From Mucilaginibacter sp. 14171R-50 (GTDB lineage Bacteria; Bacteroidota; Bacteroidia; Sphingobacteriales; Sphingobacteriaceae): a stretch of DNA of 64,000 nt. The notes below the pieces were generated by a model, which was not told where the DNA came from, ran no database searches, and saw nothing but the letters and a program-made list of their open reading frames with translations. This document shows, piece after piece, positions 25,119-35,056 of this stretch (the first letter of the stretch is position 1; the number at the start of each line of letters is the position of its first letter). Location of the stretch: NCBI RefSeq assembly GCF_010093045.1, contig NZ_CP048115.1, forward strand, positions 372,001 through 436,000, given 5' to 3'. A program made the position numbers and the translations under genes.

Positions 25119-27467
25119 TTATTGTACCGATGGCGGCGGTACCTTAGTGCCCCAGGTCTTGTTCGGCTTATTACCCATAACAAAGGTTAATGTGCCACCC
25201 TTCATCAGGTCATCGCGATATAGCCAGCAATTGTTTAACTTTTTACCGTTAAACGTGGCAGATTGAACATAATAATTTTGCTTAGAGTTGTTTTTAGCCA
25301 CAATAACAAGCTTTTTACCGTTGCCTAATTTAACCGAAGCCTTGCTGAACATAGGGCTGCCTAATTCAACAATCGGTTTGGCATCTGTAAATCCTTTTAC
25401 ATCAAACAAGCCAAGCGCGCTCATTACGTACCAAGAGCCCAGCTGGCCCTGATCTTCATCCTGGCCATATCCATAACCGTGAATAGGCTCTATACCATAA
25501 AATTCATCGCAGATGCGCCTTGTCCATTTTTGGGTGAGCCATGGGTTGCCCGAAAAATTAAAAAGCCAGCTGGTATGAAGGTTAGGCTGATTGCCATGAT
25601 TGTAAATTGCGGTTATACCGGCAAAAGCGTCTATAGTTTTACCACCCCCAAAGGCATCTTTTTCAGATTTCTCGAAGATATTGTTCAGGTTTTTATTAAA
25701 GTAGTCTTTACCCAGCGCGTTTATCAACGCGGCAGGGTTTTGCGGCACATAAAAAGTATACTGTACCGCGTTACCTTCCTGGAAACCGCGCCATGGCTCA
25801 AGCGGATTAAATTTATCTATAAATGTTCCATCGGCGCGTTTAGGCTGTATCAGCTTATTGGCAGGATTGTAAAGGTGCTTCCATCCGTTTGAGTAATCGA
25901 TAAACTTTTTATAATCGTCCATCTTACCTAACTTTTTTGCCATCTGCGCTGCGGCAAAAGCGCTAAAGCTATACTCGAGCGTATGCGAAGCCGAAAAATA
26001 GGCCCCTGTAGAGTCTGTTTTGTTTTCATCAATAAATGGCGAGTAACCGTGTTCTAAAAACGCTTTGGTATCCATTTTACCGGCGCCAACATCGCGGTTC
26101 TTCCAACCCAGTTCATTATTTTTTACTGCCTCATATGCAAAGTTTATATCGTAATCGCGTATGCCGGCCTGATAAGCAGCCGCAATGGCCAACCCTACAA
26201 AATTCGTTCCCACGCCTGATTCATATTCACTATTGGCAATGCCATCGCCAAACCAGCCGCGGTCTTGATATAACTGCAGCTGTGTATGCACAAAATCGCT
26301 GTAGCTTTCGGGGTAGGATAACGACCATAATTGCGTAAGGTTCCAGAAAGCGCCCCAAATGGCATCGGTATTTATAAAATTGCGTTTCGGTTTACCCTGG
26401 GAGTAATCCATTTGGCCAATATGGCCGCCATGTGTAGGGTATGCCCCGTTTACATCGCTGGCAGTGCCCCGGCCCAATAAGGCGTGGAACAGACCTGTGT
26501 AAAACTTCTTTTTATCCGCCTCGTTGTTACCTTCCACATAAAGCTTTCCGAGCTGCTGGCGCCAGGTGGTTTGGGCTGCAAGCTTAGCCTGGTTAAACGA
26601 AAGGCCTTTAGCTTCGGCCGCCAGGTTTTCTTTTGCATTGTTTACTGACGTGTAAGAAAGTCCAACTTTCAACTCTATAGCTTCGTTTCTGCTTGTTTTA
26701 TAATTAAGGAACAGGCCGGCGCCTTTACCCTTAGCCGAAGTAGTATTCTGGTTGATCCCCTTTGCTGTAAACGCCCCTACGCTGCCAGGCTTTTTACTGA
26801 TCTCGCCGTAAAAAAACATGGCTACCTTACCTTCCGGGTCGTATATCTTCAGGTATTTCGGATAAGTAATAACAAAGCCTTCAAAATGAGTATCATCTAC
26901 CATGTGTATTTCGGCATCTGTTACCGCACCACTTTCGCCTTGTACGTTACCAATATCCAATATAATATGCGATTGGCTGTTCTCCGGGAAGGTGTATCGG
27001 TGAAAGCCTACGCGTTTGGTGGCAGTAAGCTCAGCGGTGATGTTATAATCATCCAGCAAAACCTTGTAATAGCCTGGTTGAGCAACTTCATTTTTGCGGT
27101 TAAAGTTCGAGCGATAGCCGCTGCCTGCGGTATCCAACGCGCCCGGCTTTATTTTTAATGGGCCGGTGATTGGCATGAAGCTTACACCCCCAACCTGCCA
27201 CTCATGAAAATGCACAAAGCCCTCAATGGAGTTTTGGCGGGTATCATAGCCAACCGCCTGCCAACCTGTTGCGTTACCGTAATGCCCGTTTGTTGAGGGC
27301 GCCAGCTTAGCCATGCCGCCCGGCACAGCAGCGGGGGTATAAAAAAACCACCGGCTATGAGCCGTCCCAATATTAGGATCCACATATTTTAAAACATCCT
27401 GGGCCATTAAGCTGCCAGGCAAAACAAACGCCGCGAGTAAAAAAGCAAATGATCTTATGTATCTCAT
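25119..27467 (-). CDS. GH92 alpha-mannosidase, PUL-encoded (782 aa)
   Basis: Third GH92 protein of the window and the last gene of the SusC/SusD operon. I use ATG 27467 (MRYIRSFAFLLAAFVLPGSL), since the preceding codon in the longest frame is TTG; it starts with a signal peptide. Motifs: YVDPNIGTAHSRWF, GFVHFHEWQVGG, QEGNAVQYTFYVPQN (the Trp of the usual EGNAWQ is Val), GNQPNLHTSWLFNF and GQDEDQGQLGSWYVMSALG. NLH replaces the His-Glu pair found in alpha-1,2 enzymes, so the preferred linkage probably differs. The gene follows a terminator-like hairpin after DUF3823, and a TAnnTTTG box stands between, so it may have its own promoter. Confidence 0.92.
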   Translation of the reverse strand: MRYIRSFAFLLAAFVLPGSLMAQDVLKYVDPNIGTAHSRWFFYTPAAVPGGMAKLAPSTNGHYGNATGWQAVGYDTRQNSIEGFVHFHEWQVGGVSFMPITGPLKIKPGALDTAGSGYRSNFNRKNEVAQPGYYKVLLDDYNITAELTATKRVGFHRYTFPENSQSHIILDIGNVQGESGAVTDAEIHMVDDTHFEGFVITYPKYLKIYDPEGKVAMFFYGEISKKPGSVGAFTAKGINQNTTSAKGKGAGLFLNYKTSRNEAIELKVGLSYTSVNNAKENLAAEAKGLSFNQAKLAAQTTWRQQLGKLYVEGNNEADKKKFYTGLFHALLGRGTASDVNGAYPTHGGHIGQMDYSQGKPKRNFINTDAIWGAFWNLTQLWSLSYPESYSDFVHTQLQLYQDRGWFGDGIANSEYESGVGTNFVGLAIAAAYQAGIRDYDINFAYEAVKNNELGWKNRDVGAGKMDTKAFLEHGYSPFIDENKTDSTGAYFSASHTLEYSFSAFAAAQMAKKLGKMDDYKKFIDYSNGWKHLYNPANKLIQPKRADGTFIDKFNPLEPWRGFQEGNAVQYTFYVPQNPAALINALGKDYFNKNLNNIFEKSEKDAFGGGKTIDAFAGITAIYNHGNQPNLHTSWLFNFSGNPWLTQKWTRRICDEFYGIEPIHGYGYGQDEDQGQLGSWYVMSALGLFDVKGFTDAKPIVELGSPMFSKASVKLGNGKKLVIVAKNNSKQNYYVQSATFNGKKLNNCWLYRDDLMKGGTLTFVMGNKPNKTWGTKVPPPSVQ

Positions 27468-27507
27468 CAAAGTAGGTTTTAGTAGATGAACAGGATATCG
27501 GTATATC

Positions 27508-27515
27508 CAAAGTTA
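27508..27515 (-). promoter_or_regulatory. Possible -7 box of the PUL GH92 gene
   Basis: Minus-strand TAACTTTG fits TAnnTTTG, just past the terminator hairpin. No -33 TTTG seen upstream. Next to it GGATAT/ATATCC (27493-27508) forms a small inverted repeat. Confidence 0.35.
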
Positions 27516-27545
27516 AAAAACCGGGAGGCCGCGGCCTCCCGGTTT
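27512..27545 (-). terminator. Intrinsic terminator inside the PUL operon
   Basis: AAACCGGGAGGCC (27518-27530) and GGCCTCCCGGTTT (27533-27545) are perfect inverses around a GC centre. On the minus strand the stem is followed by TTTTTT. It lies six bases after the DUF3823 stop (27551) and 45 bases before the GH92 start. Confidence 0.85.
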
Positions 27546-27550
27546 GCAAA

Positions 27551-28318
27551 TTACGGAACTGTTACAACTTTTGGTTCGTTGTAGTTATATCGTTTAAGGC
27601 CATAATCTGTTCTGGCCCCCACGCGCACGTAATAATCCCTTTTCACCGGCAGCGCGCCGCCTTTAGTTTTAAGCGTGAGCGTTGTACCAACAATATCGTT
27701 ACCCGCTGTACCTGCATAAGCTGTTTGCTGGCTGTATTTGTCATCATAATTATTGTTGCCAATATATTTAGTGTTATTAACATACAAGAAAACATCCGTT
27801 ATATTTTGCTGAAAAGCAGGGTTTGTTGTTCCGCGGGTAATTTTCACCTGTGCGGTTATACTGCCATCAGCAGCCACAACAGGGTCTCCCACCCATTCGA
27901 TGTTCAAAAATGGCTCTACTTTAAAGTTCACCGTTGTAGTACCGCCTTTAACTTCAACGTTTTGGCTTTGGTCAACCGTAGTATGCCCGGAAGCGTCGGT
28001 TTGCACCAGGGGTACAAATGCACCTTCGGCGCTTATGTTATAAGTAGCGGCAAAAATCTTGGTATTGTTAAAGGTGCCATCCTGCATGGTGGCCAGGTAA
28101 AGCGGCGTTGGATTGCTGCTCCAACTGGTTTCCAGCAACTTTATGCGCGTACCGTTACCGTTATCTCCCGATACCTCGCTCTGAACGTTTTTACCGGTGG
28201 CAACATCCGTAATGGTGCCCTTTAAAGTTTCTGTTGGGGCGGGGTAATTATCAATTTTTTTGCACGAGGCGGTGATAACGGCCAGCCCTAATGCTATGTG
28301 ATATATTTTACTTTTCAT
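27551..28318 (-). CDS. DUF3823 lipoprotein of the PUL (255 aa)
   Basis: Lipoprotein with the Cys at residue 19 (VITASCKKI). After it comes a carboxypeptidase-regulatory-like beta domain, with LKGTITDVATGKNVQSEV, followed by a second beta domain (FLNIEWVGDPVVAADGSITA), the pattern of the two-domain DUF3823 family that accompanies SusC/SusD pairs. These proteins sit on the cell surface and are believed to help bind glycan. It follows the SusD gene with a 12-base gap and precedes a terminator. Confidence 0.8.
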   Translation of the reverse strand: MKSKIYHIALGLAVITASCKKIDNYPAPTETLKGTITDVATGKNVQSEVSGDNGNGTRIKLLETSWSSNPTPLYLATMQDGTFNNTKIFAATYNISAEGAFVPLVQTDASGHTTVDQSQNVEVKGGTTTVNFKVEPFLNIEWVGDPVVAADGSITAQVKITRGTTNPAFQQNITDVFLYVNNTKYIGNNNYDDKYSQQTAYAGTAGNDIVGTTLTLKTKGGALPVKRDYYVRVGARTDYGLKRYNYNEPKVVTVP

Positions 28319-28330
28319 ATTGTTAAAAAA

Positions 28331-30247
28331 TTAATAGCCTGGATTTTGAACTAAGTTTGTACTCCGGCCAATTACAGCCGGCGGTATTTGCTCGTAATAC
28401 CATTTGGTATCAAAAGTGTAGCGGCTGTTCCTTTCGTCAAAGCGGGGGTCAAAGAAGTATTTATTGGCATCGGCCACATAAAACGGCATTAATATCCTGT
28501 AAATAGTATTGTTTTGCTCTTTATCAATTATGCGCCACCTTCTAAGGTCAAACCATGTTTTGTTTTCAAATGCAAGCTCTTTTCTCCGCTCCATTCTAAT
28601 ATCATCTATGTTTGTGATAGATGGCAGCAAACTTGCGCCGGCCCTTTCGCGTATAGCATTGATATCAGTTAAGGCATCCTGCTGGTAATTCCCACCCTGC
28701 CCCAAGCTATATAATTCGTAGGCGGCTTCCGCGCGGTTCAATAATACCTCGGCGTAACGCAGTTCTATCCAAGCCTGCTCAGAACGGTTTGTCTGCACCT
28801 CAGAAGTTGGCTTATCAGGCACTAAATACTTCCTGATAGAAAAGCCTGAAATGTTACCTGCCTGCCCGCTGTAGTTTGTAAAAACACCGCTAAGGCCGGC
28901 CGGGTTCATTTTTGATTTGTCAGGTAATACATAAGCGTCTTGAACTACTGTTGCAGACCCTACAAATTTACCAGATGGGTAAGGTGAGGTTGATCCAAAC
29001 GGAACAAGCTTGTCAATACCGCCTGCAGAATTTTGGGTATAAATACCACGCCGTATCTCGATATTTTGATTTTTGAACAGATCGCCCGGGAAAATAACGG
29101 TTGCTCGTAAGCGCGGCTCGGCATTGGTAAAAAGGTCAAGCGGGCGATCGTATAAAATATATTGACCGCTTGCATCAACCGTTTTAATGGTGCCATCGGC
29201 GTTTTTAGGCAGCCCTTCAAACATCTCTACAAAATCAAGTGTAGGGCAGGTTTCTGACGAAACACCACCGGTTAATTGATAAGGCACGTTGTTGGCATCG
29301 TACCAATGGGCAGCGTCGGGATATTTATACTGCCTCACAAATATATTTTCACTGCTGTTGGCATCCAAAAACAAGTTTACGAAGTTTTGGTACTGGGCAT
29401 CCTTATTGCCTGCTATCCAATTGTTTTTATAAAGGCTGTATCTACCCTGAACCAACACAGCAGCATCATAACTGGCTTTGAAGTAATCGGCCGCTTTGCT
29501 TGCCGGTATACCGCACAAACGTTCGGAACCCGCTACCAATGTAATATTGTTGTATTTTGCTATACTGCCGGCAAACAGCATTGCGCGCGATTTAAATGCT
29601 GCGGCCGCGTATTTGTTTGCCCTGCCTTTCTGGTTGCTTTCGGGCAGGTTGGCATACGCAAAGTCAAAATCAGCAGCTATAAAATCGTACACAGCTTCTT
29701 CAGAAGAGCGGGGCACTTTAAGCTCTTCAATGCTTTGTGTGATATCATCAATATTTGCCCCTGGTTTGGTAAGCACCTTATCTATAATTGGCACACCACC
29801 GTAACGTTTTACTAATGCAAAATAGGTAGCAGCTCTTATAAAGCGCGCCTCGCCAAGCCAGCCGTTAACCTCTGCGGGTGTAAAGTTGCTTGCGTAATCT
29901 GGCAAGGTTTCCATAAAGTAATTACACTCCCTGATCAACAGGTAAGCATCGGCCCAATAACCAAAGGTTTCGGTACTGTTTTGCTGATCGCGGCTGATAG
30001 CTTCGCCTGTAATAGCGCTTGGGGATCCATAGAAATAGGCTTTAAAGCCTGTATTAGGCCCCCATTTAAAATCCTCGATAGGCAGTTCGCTGTAAATACG
30101 CGCCATGTAGGATGTGATGCCATTTGAGGTTGTGAAAACGTCAGGATCCTGAACCACGTTCATTGGCGGCACATCAAGATTTTTCTTACACGCAGGTGCA
30201 AGCCCGGCAAGGGTAAGAAGCAGAAATATATAAAACTTTCTTTTCAT
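28331..30247 (-). CDS. SusD/RagB-family surface glycan-binding lipoprotein (638 aa)
   Basis: Lipoprotein signal with Cys20 (LAGLAPACKKNLDVPPMN). The body carries the SusD pattern: GWLGEARFIRAATYFALVKRYGGVPII in the N-terminal TPR region, the mid-region glycan-binding loops, and the C-terminal RNSRYTFDTKWYYEQIPP ending the protein. It is the partner lid of the SusC transporter, capturing mannosides at the outer membrane. ATG at 30247; 11 bases after the SusC stop. Confidence 0.95.
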   Translation of the reverse strand: MKRKFYIFLLLTLAGLAPACKKNLDVPPMNVVQDPDVFTTSNGITSYMARIYSELPIEDFKWGPNTGFKAYFYGSPSAITGEAISRDQQNSTETFGYWADAYLLIRECNYFMETLPDYASNFTPAEVNGWLGEARFIRAATYFALVKRYGGVPIIDKVLTKPGANIDDITQSIEELKVPRSSEEAVYDFIAADFDFAYANLPESNQKGRANKYAAAAFKSRAMLFAGSIAKYNNITLVAGSERLCGIPASKAADYFKASYDAAVLVQGRYSLYKNNWIAGNKDAQYQNFVNLFLDANSSENIFVRQYKYPDAAHWYDANNVPYQLTGGVSSETCPTLDFVEMFEGLPKNADGTIKTVDASGQYILYDRPLDLFTNAEPRLRATVIFPGDLFKNQNIEIRRGIYTQNSAGGIDKLVPFGSTSPYPSGKFVGSATVVQDAYVLPDKSKMNPAGLSGVFTNYSGQAGNISGFSIRKYLVPDKPTSEVQTNRSEQAWIELRYAEVLLNRAEAAYELYSLGQGGNYQQDALTDINAIRERAGASLLPSITNIDDIRMERRKELAFENKTWFDLRRWRIIDKEQNNTIYRILMPFYVADANKYFFDPRFDERNSRYTFDTKWYYEQIPPAVIGRSTNLVQNPGY

Positions 30248-30258
30248 GATTTTAGATT

Positions 30259-33200
30259 TTAAAATTTGACATTAACGCCAAACTGGTATATTTTATCAAG
30301 CGGATATATGTAACCGTACTGACTATCAATAGCTGAAGTTGCCGACGGGTGTTCAGGATCCATATATTGCAGGCCCGTTATTGTTAATAAGTTGTAACCG
30401 TTAGCAAACACTCTTAAGCCTTTGATCCCCAAGGTTGATACCCATTTTTTTGGTAACGTGTAACCAATTTCGGCACTCTTAAGCCTTACGTAAGAAGCAT
30501 CCTGAAGATTTGCTAGGGTATTGGTGTAAGGCACCGTACCGGTGTAGGCAAAGTGACCAGGGATCCATACCGTGTTTGGGTCGTAAGGGTTAGCGTTAGG
30601 ATCTGCAGGGTGGTACCTGTCCAAGAACTGAGACAGGGCGCCGCCGCCGGCCCATAGTGGTGTATTCAATTGCTCTAAGTAGCTGGCGTTTACCTGTGCA
30701 GCACCCTGTAGCTGTAAGTTAACATCAAAGTTTTTATATGATGCGCCCAGGCTTAGCCCAAAGGTAATTAGTGGTAAACCGGTGGTTGCTATCGGATGGC
30801 TGTCGTCAGAACCTACCTGTCCGTCGCCATTCCAGTCCTGGTAACGGTAATCGCCCACAACTGTACCTTTATTAACATATATCGCGCTGTTTTTCAGTGC
30901 ATCAAATGATTCAAACTGGCCGTTGGCGCCATATCCCCAATAGATATTATTGTAACGGTTTGTTGTATTGCTACTGTTTAACCAATTAAGATAAGAGTTG
31001 CCTGCCATTGCCTGAACCCTTACTGTATTCATGGTTCTTGTCATACCAAAAACACCCCGAACATTGTAGCCAAACTGGCCAATATGGTTGCGGTGCGATA
31101 TTTCAAAATCAAAACCCTGGGTACGGTCGCCGTTAAGGTTTTGTTGTGGTAAGGCTGCGCCAACAACATCGGGCAAGGTTAACAGTTGTGTAGCCAATAG
31201 GCCAGACCTATCTCTTTTATAGTAATCAAATGTAACGCCTAACAACCCGTTCCATGCTTCCAGGTCGAAACCGATATCGAGTGTTTTTGCAGTATACCAT
31301 GTTATATAAGGATTTGGGATACCCTTGCTTTGTACACCGTTTATAAATGTTCCATCAAAAACAGATCCTTTTGGCTGCCCTGTAGAGGATCCGCTTGCCG
31401 GGTATGTGTACCCGGTAATAAACTGGTAGCTTGATGCGGAGTCGTCACCGGTTTTACCATACGAGGCCCTGAATTTTAAGTTGTTAACAAATGAGAGCCC
31501 TGAAGCATTTTTCCAGAAGCCTTCTTCAGAAACACGCCATCCCAACGATGCTGCGGGGAAGAACCCCCATTGTTTATCGTTGGCAAATTTTGATGAACCA
31601 TCGTACCTGAACCTAAAATCGGCAAGGTATTTTGACTTGTAATCGTACGTAAAAGTACCCACAACCCCTGCATTTGAATACTTGTACAGTACGTTGTCTG
31701 CCATGCTACCTAGTTGATTAAAACTGTTACCCGCCAAAAGCTGATCTACAGGGATCGATAACTCGCGCTGGGCGTAAAAGTTATCGGCCAGGCGGTCGCT
31801 GGTTTCATAAAGCAGCAAAGCATTTACGTGATGAATATCTTTACCAAACGTATGATTATAGTTTAATGAGAACTGCGATAGCATGGTTGGATAATCATAA
31901 AACTCGCGCCTTAACGTGCTTGGCTTTTGCTGCGGGGTTGCGTTGTAAATATCTTTGGCGGCATCGTAATTGTACACGTTGAATGACTTCATGTATTTTT
32001 TGTTATCCGTCATATTGTAATCGTAGCTATATAAGCCTTTTACGCTTAAGCCGTGCACAAACGGAACATCATACGTAATACTGGCCGAAGATTGAAACCA
32101 TTTGTTGTTCAATATTTGATAACCGTTTACATCCGCATCGGTTAGCGCCACCGGGTTTACCACATTGGCTACGTTATTTAAATACGATTTATTGTCGTTG
32201 GCATAAATAGATGTTGTAGGTGGTACATACCATAAGCTTCTGAACGCCCAGTAAGGTGCATTATATGGCATGTTTTTTTGTTCCATTATGCCGTTCAGGT
32301 TCAGATCAAAGGTCAAGTTCTTTGATACCTTTGTGCTCAGGTTCGAGCGTACATTATACCTCCTGTAATTAAGGTCGTTACTTTTTAAGATACCATCCTG
32401 CCCGGTATATCCAAGGCTCACAAAGTAAGTTGTGTTTTCGCTGCCGCCGCTTGCGCTTAAGTTATGCTGGGTTTGCGGCGCCGATGATTTTATTACAGCA
32501 TCGTACCAGTTGGCGCTTTGTTTAGTGCCATTTAAATATGGTTCAAAATATTCCGACCCGTAGATTATGTGCCCGCCGTTCAGAGTATGCATGCTTTTCT
32601 CATTCACCAATGTCAACCAATCAACGGCGCCAACCGTTTCGGGGAATTTTATAGGAACCTGCAGGCCATAATTTGCAGTGTAGTTCAACTCCAGGGCGCC
32701 TTTTTTACCTTTTTTTGTGGTAACCAGTATCACCCCATTGGCTGCGCGCACACCATAAATAGCTGCAGATGCATCCTTTAATACCGAAATACTTTCTATA
32801 TCATTTGGGTCGATACGCATAATATCTGTTCTGGGTACGCCGTCTACTACCAACAGCGGGCTGCCCATGCCCCTTATATCAAACGAGTTGTTGAAGTCGC
32901 CCGGCTCAGCGCTGTTTTGCACTACGCGCAGGCCAGGTATCTTACCTGCAATTGAGTTTATAACATTCTCGTTTTTTGTAGTTACAATTTCAGAATTGGT
33001 AATAGTGGACACCGCTGTGGTAAGCGCGCCTTTTTTCTGCGTGCCGTAACCTACAACAACCACTTCATTTAAGTTTGAACTGCTTGTTATAAGTTTCACA
33101 TTCAGTGGACCATCGCTGCCAATCACCACTTCTTTAGTGTTGTAGCCAATAAAGCTGAAAACAAGCGTTTGCCCCACTTTAGCATTAATAAAAAACTTAC

Positions 33201-33573
33201 CATCTACATTGGTAATGGTACCGGTTGTAGTGCCTTTAAGACTAACGCTTACCCCGGGCAGTGTGCCCTGTTCATCTGATACGGTACCCTGTATTTTGGC
33301 AACGTCCTGGCTAAACGCGGCAGTTGTTATGAACATACATACCAACAAAATAAGAGGCGTGAAAAATGCTTTTTTGTAAATAGTGTGATCAAAATTAGTT
33401 GCCCAGCCGAGGGATGATTGTGTTGATAAAACCCGCCTGCCCTTCTCAATGGCTTGCGGGTTTTGCGCTACATCGCGAAGCAGGAGACCTCCTGTAACGC
33501 GGCGCATCATCAAAACAAGGCTTATTGGCTTGTGCCCTGTTTTTCTGATGTTTTTTTGTAAAAAAAATCTCAT
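30259..33573 (-). CDS. SusC/RagA-family TonB-linked outer membrane transporter (1104 aa)
   Basis: Outer-membrane TonB-dependent importer for oligosaccharides. A CarboxypepD_reg-like domain (IQGTVSDEQGTLPGVSVSLK) leads into the plug with the TonB-box-like region (LNEVVVVGYGTQKKGALTTA) and a 22-strand barrel; the C-terminus ends YQFGVNVKF. The signal peptide is KKAFFTPLILLVCMFITTAA at about residue 67, so there is an N-terminal extension of about 66 residues; the longest-frame ATG at 33573 is used, and a later Met (residue 22, 33510) is possible. It is followed closely by SusD and preceded by the MFS gene, 62 bases away, in a probable operon starting at the isomerase-like gene. Confidence 0.95.
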   Translation of the reverse strand: MRFFLQKNIRKTGHKPISLVLMMRRVTGGLLLRDVAQNPQAIEKGRRVLSTQSSLGWATNFDHTIYKKAFFTPLILLVCMFITTAAFSQDVAKIQGTVSDEQGTLPGVSVSLKGTTTGTITNVDGKFFINAKVGQTLVFSFIGYNTKEVVIGSDGPLNVKLITSSSNLNEVVVVGYGTQKKGALTTAVSTITNSEIVTTKNENVINSIAGKIPGLRVVQNSAEPGDFNNSFDIRGMGSPLLVVDGVPRTDIMRIDPNDIESISVLKDASAAIYGVRAANGVILVTTKKGKKGALELNYTANYGLQVPIKFPETVGAVDWLTLVNEKSMHTLNGGHIIYGSEYFEPYLNGTKQSANWYDAVIKSSAPQTQHNLSASGGSENTTYFVSLGYTGQDGILKSNDLNYRRYNVRSNLSTKVSKNLTFDLNLNGIMEQKNMPYNAPYWAFRSLWYVPPTTSIYANDNKSYLNNVANVVNPVALTDADVNGYQILNNKWFQSSASITYDVPFVHGLSVKGLYSYDYNMTDNKKYMKSFNVYNYDAAKDIYNATPQQKPSTLRREFYDYPTMLSQFSLNYNHTFGKDIHHVNALLLYETSDRLADNFYAQRELSIPVDQLLAGNSFNQLGSMADNVLYKYSNAGVVGTFTYDYKSKYLADFRFRYDGSSKFANDKQWGFFPAASLGWRVSEEGFWKNASGLSFVNNLKFRASYGKTGDDSASSYQFITGYTYPASGSSTGQPKGSVFDGTFINGVQSKGIPNPYITWYTAKTLDIGFDLEAWNGLLGVTFDYYKRDRSGLLATQLLTLPDVVGAALPQQNLNGDRTQGFDFEISHRNHIGQFGYNVRGVFGMTRTMNTVRVQAMAGNSYLNWLNSSNTTNRYNNIYWGYGANGQFESFDALKNSAIYVNKGTVVGDYRYQDWNGDGQVGSDDSHPIATTGLPLITFGLSLGASYKNFDVNLQLQGAAQVNASYLEQLNTPLWAGGGALSQFLDRYHPADPNANPYDPNTVWIPGHFAYTGTVPYTNTLANLQDASYVRLKSAEIGYTLPKKWVSTLGIKGLRVFANGYNLLTITGLQYMDPEHPSATSAIDSQYGYIYPLDKIYQFGVNVKF

Positions 33574-33635
33574 AAATAATTGGTTGTTATATGGGTTATT
33601 GGTTAATTGATTACTGAATTTGGATATAGTTTTAG

Positions 33636-35051
33636 CTATTCTTTATTACGATAGGTGGTTTTCCAAAAGGCTTCTATCATCTCCAGCGATTTGCCTTTGG
33701 TTTCGGGTATCAGTTTCCATGTGATATATAAAGCGGGCGAACAACACAGGGCGAATACCCAAAACGTCCACGATGAACCTATTCCTTCGAGCAGTACAGG
33801 GGTTAACTGCCCCACCAGGAAATTGCCGATCCATAAGGAAAGCGTAGCAAGGGCCATAGCTTTACCCCTTATGGCGTTAGGAAATATTTCGCCTATAACC
33901 ACCCAGCACACGGGGCCAAAAGAAAAAGCAAAGCAGGCTATGAAAGCTAAAATGAAGATCAGTATCCATGGCCCCTGGGTAATGCCCAGGGCAAATAGCG
34001 CTCCTATAATGATAAGTGATATCACAGCGCCGCCTATCCCGACAAATAGCAAGGGTTTGCGGCCCCATTTATCAACCGTAAAAATGGCAACAAATGTAAA
34101 TACCACGTTAACTATGCCTATGGTCACCTGGCCGCCAAGCGCGTTGTTCAGCGTAAAACCCGCTTGTTCCAATATCCTTGGGCCATAATAAATTACAGCG
34201 TTTATACCACAAACCTGCGACAGGAATGGCAATAACAAGCCTATCCATAACGCCCTGCGATAAACCGGTGTAAACAGCTCTTTTAACGAGCCCTCTCCCT
34301 CGTTATTGGATGTATTAAAATCTTCGAGCTCGCGCCTGGCTGATTCGGCTCCGTCTATTTTTATTAAAATATTTTTCGCTTTTTGCGTCTCGCCTTTTAA
34401 TAACAGCCACCTTGGTGATTCGGGAACTAAAAACAACGACACCAGAAATATTGCAGCCGGCAAAGCGCCCATGCCCAGCATTGCACGCCAAACCTCAGCA
34501 GAAAATATCTTTTCCATACCTTGTCCGCTAAATGTATCGGCAGTATGGCCGGCCAGGTATGCGTTTGAAAAATAGGCGAGCACTATACCGATGGTCAATG
34601 CCAGCTGATATAACGATACCATCATGCCGCGGTATCGTGGCGGCGAAAACTCCGATATGTATAACGGCGAAACCATAGAGGCCACCCCTATACCTAAACC
34701 GCCCACAAGTCTCGAAATGATAAGTATGGTAAACGACCCCGAAAGCATACAGCCCAATGCTGACGCAAGGAAAAGTACTGCCGATAAAATAAGTACAATT
34801 TTACGCCCGTATTTATCGCTTAACTTGCCTGATAAGCTCACGCCTATGATGCAACCTAATAAAGCGCAGCTTACAAACCAGCCCTCGTTAACAGCGTCAA
34901 GGCTAAAATCGTTTTTTACCAGGCTTACCGTACCAGAAATTACGGCGGTATCAAACCCAAACAAAAAGCCCCCAAGTGCAGCCACCAGGCATACCAGGTA
35001 TAAATATGTGGTACTCTTTTTTACTTCGGTATTTAATGCTATCTCGCTCAT
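33636..35051 (-). CDS. MFS sugar porter (471 aa)
   Basis: Twelve-helix transporter of the sugar porter group (XylE/GLUT-like), proton-coupled uptake of monosaccharide across the inner membrane. Signatures: GFDTAVISGTVSLVK in helix 1, GRKIVLILSAVLF after helix 2, PESPRWLLLKGE before helix 7, GRKPLLFVGIGG, and PETKGKSLEMIE at the end of helix 12. It starts five bases after the stop of the isomerase-like gene, so the two are coupled. Given its neighbours, mannose is the likely cargo (inferred). Confidence 0.9.
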   Translation of the reverse strand: MSEIALNTEVKKSTTYLYLVCLVAALGGFLFGFDTAVISGTVSLVKNDFSLDAVNEGWFVSCALLGCIIGVSLSGKLSDKYGRKIVLILSAVLFLASALGCMLSGSFTILIISRLVGGLGIGVASMVSPLYISEFSPPRYRGMMVSLYQLALTIGIVLAYFSNAYLAGHTADTFSGQGMEKIFSAEVWRAMLGMGALPAAIFLVSLFLVPESPRWLLLKGETQKAKNILIKIDGAESARRELEDFNTSNNEGEGSLKELFTPVYRRALWIGLLLPFLSQVCGINAVIYYGPRILEQAGFTLNNALGGQVTIGIVNVVFTFVAIFTVDKWGRKPLLFVGIGGAVISLIIIGALFALGITQGPWILIFILAFIACFAFSFGPVCWVVIGEIFPNAIRGKAMALATLSLWIGNFLVGQLTPVLLEGIGSSWTFWVFALCCSPALYITWKLIPETKGKSLEMIEAFWKTTYRNKE

Positions 35052-35056
35052 ATCGC

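Noticed and set aside
29276..29815. 179-residue plus-strand open frame
   Set aside because: Antisense shadow of the SusD gene; no start signal or domain.
33655..34188. 177-residue plus-strand open frame
   Set aside because: Antisense shadow of the sugar porter gene, with low-complexity polar sequence.
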